DNA from: Bacteroidales bacterium | Lineage (GTDB): Bacteria > Bacteroidota > Bacteroidia > Bacteroidales > P3 | Reading direction: 5' to 3' | Assembly (NCBI GenBank): GCA_017480245.1 | Contig: JAFVBA010000004.1 | Coordinates: forward strand, 64,011 to 128,010 | DNA length: 64,000 nt | In this document: in pieces, positions 32,536 through 40,076 of the stretch | Position numbering within the stretch: the stretch's first letter is position 1 | Layout: each line of letters starts with the position of its first letter | Made by a program: the position numbers and the translations under genes | The notes under the pieces: model-generated | Databases searched by the model: none | The model's input: the letters and a program-made list of their open reading frames with translations, nothing else | Told to the model about the DNA's origin: nothing

Positions 32536-33201
32536 ATGGAAAACAAACAAGAAAAACAGATTCACCCGTTTATTGATAAAAGAGTGGAAGATTATTGCGC
32601 TAATCACCACTCCAACCACAGCGAGATATTACAAGAATTAGACCGTCAGACACATCTTAAATTTGTTAAGCCACATATGGTCAGCAGTGCGTGGCAAGGT
32701 GAGTTTTTGATGCTTATTTGCAAGATGTTAAAGCCTAAACGTATTTTGGAAATAGGAACTTTTTCGGGTTATGCCACAACTTGTTTTGCTCTTGCCACAG
32801 ATGATGATTGTAAGATTGATACTATTGAAGCCCTTAGGGAATATGAACCGTTTTTAGTTAAGAATTTCACTGCCAATAAGGTAATTGACAAGATTAATTT
32901 GCATTTCGGGCAAGGTTTGGAGGTAATTCCTACGCTTAAAAACAAATATGATTTGATTTTTTTGGATGCTGAGAAAATCCATTACCCGAATTACTATCCT
33001 CTGTTGGTAGAAAAATTAAATAAGGGGGGCATTTTGATTGCCGACAATATACTTTGGTACGGTAAGGTGGCACTTGACAATTGTAATGACAATGATACTC
33101 AGGCAATAAGGCTCTTTAATGACTTAATATCCCAAGATGAACGGATGGAAAGCCTCATTATACCAATAAGGGACGGACTGGTTGTATCCAGACGTCGATA
33201 A
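32536..33201 (+). CDS. SAM-dependent O-methyltransferase (caffeoyl-CoA type family)
   Basis: The 221-residue protein belongs to the Methyltransf_3 family. ILEIGTFSGYATTCFA (about 72-87) is the SAM-binding motif I, TIEALREYEP motif II, DLIFLDAEKIHYPNYYP carries the metal-binding Asp, and GGILIADNILWYGKV the following Asp-Asn. SLIIPIRDGLVVSRRR forms the C-terminal strand. The substrate is unknown; bacterial members methylate catechol-like compounds. Its last 26 codons overlap a convergent gene (33124-33654). Confidence 0.88.
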   Translation: MENKQEKQIHPFIDKRVEDYCANHHSNHSEILQELDRQTHLKFVKPHMVSSAWQGEFLMLICKMLKPKRILEIGTFSGYATTCFALATDDDCKIDTIEALREYEPFLVKNFTANKVIDKINLHFGQGLEVIPTLKNKYDLIFLDAEKIHYPNYYPLLVEKLNKGGILIADNILWYGKVALDNCNDNDTQAIRLFNDLISQDERMESLIIPIRDGLVVSRRR

Positions 33202-33654
33202 CTGACGGGCAAAAGAGAAAGAAATCTCAAAAAACGAATTTTCCGAAAAATTATATTTCAAATCCAAATCTGCACCTACCATATTATATATACCGTTGTA
33301 GAAAACATCGCCTGCAACAGTCAAATTCTTGTTTGCTTGATAGGAAACACCCATATACATCGCCCCTGCGTTTTTATTTCTCGGCGCAAAATCTTTCAGT
33401 TCTTTGGAAGTATTAATATTAAATACGTTTGCACCCAAATAAAGTGTCGTTTGGCTGTTTAGTTGTTTGGAATAATCCGCTCCGAATGTATTAATGAAAA
33501 AATTATTGCAGAAATAATCCTGACCGAATGTAGTAGAAGCGTGCAGGGTTATATGTTCCGACAGCGTATCTTGCGTATTTACGCTATTGTTTCTCTGTGC
33601 CGATAAAGTAAATACGCTAAGCAGTGCCGCTAATATAAGAATTGATTTTTTCAT
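33124..33654 (-). CDS. Small outer-membrane beta-barrel-like protein
   Basis: The 176-residue protein has a signal peptide (1-19, LLSVFTLSAQ) and amphipathic beta strands separated by turns (ITLHASTTFGQDYF, QTTLYLGANVFNIN, AGAMYMGVSYQANKNLTVAG, FFEISFSFARQ). It should fold as a small barrel in the outer membrane. The apparent last strand ends near 151; the final 25 residues (LSTSGYNQSVPYWYNEAFHP...) are encoded entirely within the overlap with the O-methyltransferase gene and do not look like barrel sequence. It lies 19 bases downstream of another barrel gene. Function unknown. Confidence 0.65.
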   Translation of the reverse strand: MKKSILILAALLSVFTLSAQRNNSVNTQDTLSEHITLHASTTFGQDYFCNNFFINTFGADYSKQLNSQTTLYLGANVFNINTSKELKDFAPRNKNAGAMYMGVSYQANKNLTVAGDVFYNGIYNMVGADLDLKYNFSENSFFEISFSFARQLSTSGYNQSVPYWYNEAFHPFILGY

Positions 33655-33673
33655 TACGCAATCGGGTTTATTG

Positions 33674-34660
33674 TTATAACTTCAAACCGTGTTTAAACTT
33701 ATCAAAGAAAAAAGAAACAGAAAACATCAAAACATGATGACGCGGAGAAGTCATTTTTTCCATAGAAAAGTAGTCAAAAGATGTGCGGTAAGGAGTTCCG
33801 TCTTCGTTATAATAAAGTCCATATTTAGAATTGTCGGCAGTTGTTACGTTTTCTCTCTCTGCTTTTGCAACATAACGGTTGGAAAAATCGTAATCATAAT
33901 TGTAAAGATAAGTAAGGGAATATTGATAGTTAATCATAAACTGAAACCATTTATATTCAAATCCCAAACCTAACTGAATACCGCCGTCAATCTTGTAAGT
34001 ACCATCTGAAAAGAACGTATCGTCATCGTCTGCCCAATAAACATTGGCTCCATGTACGGTATGGTCGCAACCTATTAAGTTATAAACTCCTAATTCTTCG
34101 TCAATATAAGGTTTTTGCAATGCATCGTGGAATTGTCTTGGGTCTGCACCTTCTCCGTAGTGGTCAAAGAAAGTCGTCATTCCATTAACACCGACACCAA
34201 GGAACAATCCGCCGGAAACAATCAAGTCAAAACTCTGCACAGGATACTTGTACATAAGTTCTATTGGCAATTGAATGTAATGAGCTGCGCAATTAATATC
34301 AACTTCCTGCGATTTAAGTTCATAACCCTTGGTTGTATAAATAAAAGATGCCTGAACATACCAACGGTCTTGCAATTTCAACTGAGCTGTTAAGCCTGCA
34401 TTAAACCCTATTTTGCTTCTGGTATCGGTAAATCCGATATAATTTTTATTCATATCAAAATATGCCAAACCGTTCCATATATCCAAACCTTCGGCACTTG
34501 TCAAATCGCTTATATTCAGTCCTCCCCTAATACCCAAACGGATTTTGTTTCTATGGTCATCAGGACGGCGGATAGCATTTTCCAAATATCTCTGAGCATT
34601 TGCACTGCCTATCAAAGTGAAGGCAAATAACATTGCAACAATATATCTTTTACAATTCAT
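33674..34660 (-). CDS. Outer-membrane beta-barrel protein
   Basis: The 328-residue protein starts with a signal peptide (1-22, LIGSANAQ) and continues as a PorT-like barrel: RLGIRGGLNISDLTSAEG, KIGFNAGLTAQLKLQDRWYV, QASFIYTTKGYEL, IQLPIELMYKYPVQSFDLIV and a C-terminal HHVLMFSVSFFFDKF strand. A long Asp-rich loop (about 170-225; GADPRQFHDALQ, WADDDDTFFSDGT) may bind divalent ions or face outward. It is probably co-transcribed with the smaller barrel gene downstream. Ligand and role are unknown. Confidence 0.78.
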   Translation of the reverse strand: MNCKRYIVAMLFAFTLIGSANAQRYLENAIRRPDDHRNKIRLGIRGGLNISDLTSAEGLDIWNGLAYFDMNKNYIGFTDTRSKIGFNAGLTAQLKLQDRWYVQASFIYTTKGYELKSQEVDINCAAHYIQLPIELMYKYPVQSFDLIVSGGLFLGVGVNGMTTFFDHYGEGADPRQFHDALQKPYIDEELGVYNLIGCDHTVHGANVYWADDDDTFFSDGTYKIDGGIQLGLGFEYKWFQFMINYQYSLTYLYNYDYDFSNRYVAKAERENVTTADNSKYGLYYNEDGTPYRTSFDYFSMEKMTSPRHHVLMFSVSFFFDKFKHGLKL

Positions 34661-34679
34661 AATGTCTAAAATTAATTTG

Positions 34680-34712
34680 CAAATATAACAATAAATTCCG
34701 TTATAAAACCAA
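34680..34712 (-). promoter_or_regulatory. Possible promoter of the beta-barrel pair
   Basis: On the minus strand TTG (34712-34710) is followed after 22 bases by TATATTTG (34687-34680) and then CAAA. The spacing is at the long end of the consensus; the leader would be only about 13-20 bases. Confidence 0.45.
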
Positions 34713-34726
34713 AAAATCCTAATTTT

Positions 34727-35209
34727 TTAACGTCTTGCTACGATTTTCAGATGTTTGAATTTCTCAAGTTCATCATTTGTTAAAGACAAATCCATTTTTA
34801 CTTTAATTTCTGTCGGTCTGTTCAAAACAATAAGCAACAGCGCCAAAACACTGAATAATATCGGCGTAAGATTATGCATATATATCATTGCCGCAATGGG
34901 AATCATTGTCAGAAAATCATAATATTGCAAAGTTTTTTGATAAACGGTTTTGTATGTTTGCAATTTCTCGGGCAAATCTGCGGTTTTCAGTTTTTTCAAT
35001 TGTCTTTTCTTATACATATTAGTATATATCAAAACAATAATCATACAAAACATAATAACGCCAAGCCCAATCATATCGGCTTTTGGGTTTTCCGCCACGG
35101 CATCTTTCGCAAAGAAATAACCAAGGAGCGCAACCATCACCGTGAAAACAACTCCCAAGAAAAGAAATGCTTTCCAAACTCTGTTAAGTATCTGTAAATA
35201 TTTTTCCAT
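34727..35209 (-). CDS. Small membrane protein, unknown function
   Basis: I do not recognise this 160-residue protein. It has four predicted membrane segments (about 12-32, 42-62, 94-110 and 112-130), a basic loop between the second and third (YKKRQLKKLKTADLPEKLQ) and a C-terminal soluble tail (KMDLSLTNDELEKFKHLKIV). No catalytic motif is visible. It stands alone on the minus strand, divergent from rho. A TAATTTTG box lies at 35236-35229. Confidence 0.7.
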   Translation of the reverse strand: MEKYLQILNRVWKAFLFLGVVFTVMVALLGYFFAKDAVAENPKADMIGLGVIMFCMIIVLIYTNMYKKRQLKKLKTADLPEKLQTYKTVYQKTLQYYDFLTMIPIAAMIYMHNLTPILFSVLALLLIVLNRPTEIKVKMDLSLTNDELEKFKHLKIVARR

Positions 35210-35228
35210 ATCATTATTTATTAGACTG

Positions 35229-35236
35229 CAAAATTA
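35229..35236 (-). promoter_or_regulatory. Possible -7 box for the small membrane protein gene
   Basis: TAATTTTG on the minus strand, followed by CAGTC, lies about 20 bases before the start codon. The nearest TTG (35263-35261) is 24 bases upstream, longer than usual. Confidence 0.35.
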
Positions 35237-35310
35237 AGTAATTTTTTTGATTCGTTAAAACAATTTTGCAATTAGTGATAATATTTTTGAAATCTGTACA
35301 AATAATTTTG

Positions 35311-35432
35311 CAAATTCCCAATTTATTTTTGTCAAGACCGTTCAAAACATAATTTCAGACGGTCTAAAATACTATTTTGAACGGTTCAAAATTATGTTTT
35401 GGACGGTTCAAACAAAAATGTTTTTTGAATTT
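35311..35432. repeat. 22-bp periodic dyad array, family B copy 3
   Basis: GACCGTTC/GACGGTC/GAACGGTTC/GACGGTTC dyads are centred at 35339, 35361, 35383 and 35405, exactly 22 bp apart. Outer units are AAATTCCCAATTT near 35316 and TTTTTTGAAT near 35427. It lies in the divergent gap 35210-35671 between the small membrane protein gene and the rho promoter. The rest of the gap holds the two promoters and an AT-rich rho leader of about 115 bases. Confidence 0.88.
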
Positions 35433-35516
35433 GCAAAAATTATTCTTCCTTTTACAAAATTCTTTTCGCTTGCCGCGGAAATTTTGAGGCATTTTATTAA
35501 AATTTTCTGCAATTTT

Positions 35517-35549
35517 TTGCTCTTTATTTAAAATAATGTTGTAATTTTG
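35517..35549 (+). promoter_or_regulatory. Promoter of rho
   Basis: TTG (35517-35519) is followed after 22 bases by TAATTTTG (35542-35549) and CC. The predicted leader is about 115 bases, long enough for Rho autoregulation, which is known in other bacteria but not shown here. Confidence 0.55.
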
Positions 35550-35671
35550 CCAAAAGTTTTTCTAACAATATGCATTCATTTCGCTTTGAAACGCAGATAC
35601 AATTCCCGAAAAACAATATTATTTATAATGAATAATAATCACACAAAAGTATAATATAATTATAATGTATT

Positions 35672-37477
35672 ATGTACAATAAAGCACAACTGGAACAGTT
35701 ATCACTTCCTGAGTTAAAGGCTATTGCAAAACAAATGGACATACCTAAAACCGCCCGTTTGACAGATACGCAAGAGTTAATCTACAAAATTTTGGATTTT
35801 CAGGCCAACAATCCTCAACAAGAGCCTGTTCAAACTACGCAAGAACCGACAGTTCAACCCAAAAGGCGTGGTCGTCCTCCTAAAAATCCGAAACCAGCAG
35901 AGCAAGTGCCTCAACCTCAGGCTCCAATTAATGAACCAAAACAGGAAACTCCGACAAAACGCCCGCGTACTCATATAAAACCAAAACCAATTGCGGGTTC
36001 AAACGTTCCGAGTAGCAACCAAAACGGCGTAGGCAGTCCGACAGAAACTCTTTCTCAAGCCAAACAGCAGATAGTTAAAGATTTGAATGTTGCTAAACTG
36101 CCGGATATGCCGAAGATTGACGAATTGGATTTACCGGAGTTCCAACCTAAGAAACCAATTACCAATAATATTTCAATAAATAAACCTATATTTGCACCTA
36201 AACCGCAAAATACTGCCCCGAGGGTACAGAATAATTTTGCAAACACACCTAATACAAACACCAATCCTAATAACAACAATACAAACGCCTTCCCTCCTGC
36301 CGCAAAACCTGCACCTGCTGCGGTGAAAGAGGAAGTTAAACCAGTTTTTATGTCAGACGTTGAAGGTTTAGTGGAAGCTGAGGGAGTTTTGGAACTAATG
36401 CCTGACGGATATGGCTTTTTGCGTTCAAGCGATTACAACTATTTGAATTCGCCTGATGATATTTATATATCAATGTCGCAAACTAAGTTCTTTGCATTGA
36501 AAACAGGAGATACAGTTCATGGTATGATTCGCCCGCCGAAAGACGGTGAGAAATATTTTCCTATGGTCAATATAATGAGTATTAACGGCAGAAAACCTGA
36601 ATCAATCCGCGACCGTATTCCATTTGAATATCTGACACCTTTGTTCCCAGAAGAAAAATTTAAACTTACAGGTCATCACGGCGAAAACCTATCTACGCGT
36701 ATTATAGACTTATTTACTCCAATCGGAAAGGGACAGCGTGCTATGATTGTCGCTCCACCGAAAACTGGTAAGACTACTTTATTAAAGGATGTGGCAAATG
36801 CTATCGCTGCCAACCACCCTGAAGTTTATCTTATCGTGCTTTTGATAGATGAAAGACCTGAAGAGGTTACCGATATGCAACGTACGGTTAATGCCGAGGT
36901 GATTGCATCTACTTTTGACGAACCTGCAGAGCGCCATGTGAAGATTGCCAATATTGTTTTGGAAAAAGCAAAACGTATGGTGGAATGCGGACACGATGTT
37001 GTCATAGTTTTGGACAGTATTACAAGACTTGCACGTGCTTATAATACAGTTGCTCCTGCCAGCGGTAAGGTTTTGTCAGGCGGTGTTGAGGCTAATGCAC
37101 TTCAAAAGCCAAAACGTTTCTTCGGCGCTGCACGTAATATTGAAAACGGCGGAAGTTTGACTATCATTGCTACTGCTCTGATTGAAACGGGGTCAAAAAT
37201 GGACGAGGTTATCTTTGAAGAATTCAAAGGAACGGGAAATATGGAGTTGCAATTGGACAGAAAATTGTCTAACAAACGTATTTACCCTGCCGTTGATTTG
37301 GTTGCTTCTTCCACAAGACGCGATGATTTGCTTCTTTCCGACAATGTTTTGAACAGAATGTTGATTCTTCGTAACTATATCGCAGATATGAATCCTAACG
37401 AGGCAATGGATTTGATTAAAAACAGAATGTCTGTTACCAGAAGCAACGAAGAATTTTTGCTTAATATGAACGGATAA
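35672..37477 (+). CDS. rho: Transcription termination factor Rho with long disordered insert
   Basis: Rho is the hexameric RNA helicase that ends transcription. The 601 residues comprise the N-terminal helical domain (1-42; [20 protein letters not shown]), a disordered Pro/Asn/Gln/Lys-rich insert (about 46-228, with GRPPKNPKP and [10 protein letters not shown]), the cold-shock-like RNA-binding domain (about 233-300; [20 protein letters not shown]) and the ATPase domain with Walker [12 protein letters not shown] (about 361-371), the Q-loop and R-loop region. E. coli Rho has 419 residues; the excess is the insert, known in Bacteroidota Rho, where it promotes condensate formation. glyS follows. 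Confidence 0.95.
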   Translation: MYNKAQLEQLSLPELKAIAKQMDIPKTARLTDTQELIYKILDFQANNPQQEPVQTTQEPTVQPKRRGRPPKNPKPAEQVPQPQAPINEPKQETPTKRPRTHIKPKPIAGSNVPSSNQNGVGSPTETLSQAKQQIVKDLNVAKLPDMPKIDELDLPEFQPKKPITNNISINKPIFAPKPQNTAPRVQNNFANTPNTNTNPNNNNTNAFPPAAKPAPAAVKEEVKPVFMSDVEGLVEAEGVLELMPDGYGFLRSSDYNYLNSPDDIYISMSQTKFFALKTGDTVHGMIRPPKDGEKYFPMVNIMSINGRKPESIRDRIPFEYLTPLFPEEKFKLTGHHGENLSTRIIDLFTPIGKGQRAMIVAPPKTGKTTLLKDVANAIAANHPEVYLIVLLIDERPEEVTDMQRTVNAEVIASTFDEPAERHVKIANIVLEKAKRMVECGHDVVIVLDSITRLARAYNTVAPASGKVLSGGVEANALQKPKRFFGAARNIENGGSLTIIATALIETGSKMDEVIFEEFKGTGNMELQLDRKLSNKRIYPAVDLVASSTRRDDLLLSDNVLNRMLILRNYIADMNPNEAMDLIKNRMSVTRSNEEFLLNMNG

Positions 37478-37483
37478 ATTTTT

Positions 37484-37522
37484 ATGTAGTATGTAGAATG
37501 TAGTATGTAATATAGATATTCT
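37484..37522. repeat. Heptamer repeat, family D copy 5
   Basis: TAG triplets lie exactly 7 bases apart at 37487, 37494 and 37501 (TAGTATG TAGAATG TAGTATG), continued by TAATATAG. The tract lies 7 bases past the rho stop, before glyS. A complementary arm is mostly missing, unlike copies 1, 2 and 4. Confidence 0.78.
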
Positions 37523-37555
37523 GCATAGTGCATATAACATAATATATTAAATAAA

Positions 37556-39064
37556 ATGAGTAGTGAAGATATATTTAAAAAGATAGTTTCGCACGCAAAG
37601 GAATACGGATTTATATTTCCTTCCAGCGAATTGTATGACGGATTGGGCGCAGTGTATGATTACGGCCCTAACGGCGTAGAATTGAAAAACAATATCAAAC
37701 AATATTGGTGGCGTTCTATGACTCAGATGCACGAAAACATTGTCGGAGTTGATAGTGCTATATTTATGCATCCTAAGATTTGGAAAGCCAGCGGTCATGT
37801 GGATGCTTTCAACGACCCATTGATAGATAACAAAGACAGCAAGAAACGTTATCGTGCCGATGTGTTGATTGAAGACCATATTGCTAAGATTGAAGAAAAG
37901 ATTAACAAAGAAATAGCCAAAGCAAAGAAACGTTTCGGCGATAGTTTCAACGAAGAACAGTTCCTGGCAACAAGTGAGCGTGTCAAAGGCTACAAACAGG
38001 AGATGGAAACGATACATCAAAGGTTTGCAGACCTAATGAACGCAAACGATTTAGCGGGATTAAAGGCTTTAATTGAGGAATTGGGAATAGTTTGTCCTAT
38101 ATCGGGAACAAGAAATTGGACAGATGTAAGACAATTCAACCTAATGTTCGCAACGAAGATGGGTTCTGTTTCAGACGATAGCGACACTATCTATTTAAGA
38201 CCTGAAACTGCACAAGGTATTTTCGTTAATTATTTGAACGTTCAGAAGACTAACCGAATGAAAATCCCATTCGGTATCGCTCAAATCGGAAAAGCGTTCC
38301 GTAATGAGATAGTTGCACGTCAGTTTATCTTCAGAATGAGAGAATTTGAGCAGATGGAGATGGAGTTTTTCTGCCGTCCGGGAACTGAAATGGACTGGTT
38401 CAACTATTGGAAAGAGGAAAGAATGAATTGGCATTTGGCTTTGGGAATACCAAAAGAGAAATACCGTTACCACGACCACGAAAAACTTGCCCATTATGCT
38501 AACGCAGCAACGGATATAGAGTTTGAATTCCCGTTTGGTTTCAAAGAATTGGAAGGAATCCACTCAAGAACTGACTTTGATTTGAAACGCCATCAAGAAT
38601 TCAGCGGAAAGAAAATCCAATACTTTGATTCCGAAATAAATGAATCCTATACACCGTATTGCGTTGAGACTTCCATAGGATTAGACCGTACATTCTTGGC
38701 TGTATTCTCTCATGCATACAAAGAAGAAACGCTTTCTGACGGACAAACACGTACCGTACTTAACCTACCTAAGCAATTAGCACCGTATAAAGTAAGTGTG
38801 CTTCCGTTAGTTAATAAAGACGGTTTGCCGGAAATGGCTCGTGGAATAATGAATGACCTAAAATTCTCAATGCGTACTCACTACGAAGAGAAAGATACTA
38901 TCGGCAAACGTTACAGACGCCAAGATGCGATAGGCACTCCTTATTGTATCACAGTGGATAATGATTCGCTTAAAGATAACAGCGTAACTATCCGTCTAAG
39001 AGACACAATGGAGCAAGAGAGAGTAAGCGTTGATAACATCAAATCATTTATCGCAGCACACTAA
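37556..39064 (+). CDS. glyS: Glycyl-tRNA synthetase (dimeric type)
   Basis: The 502-residue protein is the single-chain, class IIa glycyl-tRNA synthetase. Motif 1 is near SSELYDGLGAVYDYGPNGVE, motif 2 in GIAQIGKAFRNEIVARQFIF, ending RMREFEQMEMEFF, and motif 3 in CVETSIGLDRTFLAVFSHAY. A helical insertion follows motif 1 (about 95-160). The C-terminal anticodon-binding domain begins near KQLAPYKVSVLPLVNK. It lies 79 bases downstream of rho and may share its transcript. Confidence 0.95.
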   Translation: MSSEDIFKKIVSHAKEYGFIFPSSELYDGLGAVYDYGPNGVELKNNIKQYWWRSMTQMHENIVGVDSAIFMHPKIWKASGHVDAFNDPLIDNKDSKKRYRADVLIEDHIAKIEEKINKEIAKAKKRFGDSFNEEQFLATSERVKGYKQEMETIHQRFADLMNANDLAGLKALIEELGIVCPISGTRNWTDVRQFNLMFATKMGSVSDDSDTIYLRPETAQGIFVNYLNVQKTNRMKIPFGIAQIGKAFRNEIVARQFIFRMREFEQMEMEFFCRPGTEMDWFNYWKEERMNWHLALGIPKEKYRYHDHEKLAHYANAATDIEFEFPFGFKELEGIHSRTDFDLKRHQEFSGKKIQYFDSEINESYTPYCVETSIGLDRTFLAVFSHAYKEETLSDGQTRTVLNLPKQLAPYKVSVLPLVNKDGLPEMARGIMNDLKFSMRTHYEEKDTIGKRYRRQDAIGTPYCITVDNDSLKDNSVTIRLRDTMEQERVSVDNIKSFIAAH

Positions 39065-39098
39065 AGGCAGAGAATTTTACATATATATAATAATGTAA

Positions 39099-39140
39099 AA
39101 ATAAAGTGCGTGATTAATCAAATAATCACGCATTTTATTT
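39099..39140 (+). terminator. Terminator between glyS and truA
   Basis: An 18-bp stem (39099-39116 with 39123-39140), interrupted only by one G-T wobble, encloses a 6-base loop. The wobble is valid on the plus strand, so it mainly serves glyS; the 3' arm ends in TTTTATTT. A third related unit (TAATCACACACTTTATTTT) follows at 39144, 21 bases after the second, giving it the same rhythm as the dyad arrays. Confidence 0.75.
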
Positions 39141-39187
39141 AACTAATCACACACTTTATTTTAAGGGATTCGTATTTGTATTTTTTC

Positions 39188-39961
39188 TTATTGCCAATCG
39201 AATAGTTTTTTCGGGAATATCTTAGGGTCATATTCTATCTCCTCTAAGAAAAGTCCCTGCGCCTGAGCCGAACGTGCCGCATGACCTCGGCTTTGATATT
39301 CAATTATCTTTGCAAATCCATCAACTGTTATATTTCCTTTGCCGACTTCTACCAAAGTTCCTACTGTTGCTCTTACCATATTACGCAAAAATCTGTTAGC
39401 TCTTATAGTAAAGACAAGCATATCCCCTTTTCTTTCCCAATGAGCGTAAAACACGCGGCAGATATTAGTAAGCGTCTGCGTGTTTGCTTTACTCAACGAA
39501 GTGAAATCATCATATTGATACATCATTCTGGCAGCCGTATTCATTTTTTTCAAATCTAACGGTTGCGGAATGTACCAAGAGAAATCGGCATTGAAAGGAT
39601 TTTTTACTGTAGATACATAATAACGGTATGTTCTGCTTAAAGCATCAAAACGGGCGTTAAATTCTTCGGGAACTTTTATAATATGATTGATTCTAATATC
39701 ATAAGGAAGATACGCATTTATCTTCCAGATTAACCAATCTATCTTATCGGCTGTCAAATTTACGGAATCAAAATAAGCAACATAGTTTTTGGCATGAACA
39801 CCTGTGTCCGTACGTCCGCAACCTAAGATTAAAATATTTTCTTGTAAGACATCCGAAAAATATTTGCAAAGCGTACCTTGAACTGTCAGCGTTCCGTCTT
39901 CCTGACGTTGCCATCCGTGATAATTTTTCCCGTTATATTGTAAAACAAGTCCCCAACGCAT
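39188..39961 (-). CDS. truA: tRNA pseudouridine(38-40) synthase
   Basis: TruA isomerises uridines 38-40 in the tRNA anticodon arm. I start at the ATG ending at 39961 (MRWGLVLQYNGKNYHGWQRQ), which begins with the conserved first strand and places the gene downstream of a good promoter; the longer frame would run through that promoter. The product has 257 residues. LGCGRTDTGVHAKNYVAYFD holds the catalytic Asp, and FTIRANRFLRNMVRATVGTL is the C-terminal signature. Confidence 0.94.
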   Translation of the reverse strand: MRWGLVLQYNGKNYHGWQRQEDGTLTVQGTLCKYFSDVLQENILILGCGRTDTGVHAKNYVAYFDSVNLTADKIDWLIWKINAYLPYDIRINHIIKVPEEFNARFDALSRTYRYYVSTVKNPFNADFSWYIPQPLDLKKMNTAARMMYQYDDFTSLSKANTQTLTNICRVFYAHWERKGDMLVFTIRANRFLRNMVRATVGTLVEVGKGNITVDGFAKIIEYQSRGHAARSAQAQGLFLEEIEYDPKIFPKKLFDWQ

Positions 39962-39981
39962 AATTATATTATTTGATTTTG

Positions 39982-40011
39982 CAAAATTACGACTTATTTC
40001 GGACATAACAA
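39982..40011 (-). promoter_or_regulatory. Promoter of truA
   Basis: On the minus strand TTG (40011-40009) is followed after 19 bases by TAATTTTG (39989-39982) and CAAAATC. Both boxes fit; the leader is about 15-20 bases, which supports the chosen truA start. Confidence 0.65.
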
Positions 40012-40016
40012 AAAAA

Positions 40017-40040
40017 GGCCGGAGCATTTCAACTCCGCCC
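40017..40040 (-). terminator. Terminator of the T9SS cargo gene
   Basis: On the minus strand GGCGGAG pairs with CTCCGGCC (one bulged base) and is followed by TTTTTTTG. It starts 37 bases past the stop of the gene at 40077-42554 and precedes the truA promoter. Confidence 0.75.
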
Positions 40041-40076
40041 TACATATTGAACAAATAAAAACTTAAAGTAATAGCA

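Noticed and set aside
32434-32619. 61- and 65-residue ORFs with seven-residue repeats (MSHF..., KWDI...)
   Set aside because: The heptad pattern is the 21-bp DNA repeat read in different frames; both overlap kamC and the O-methyltransferase start.
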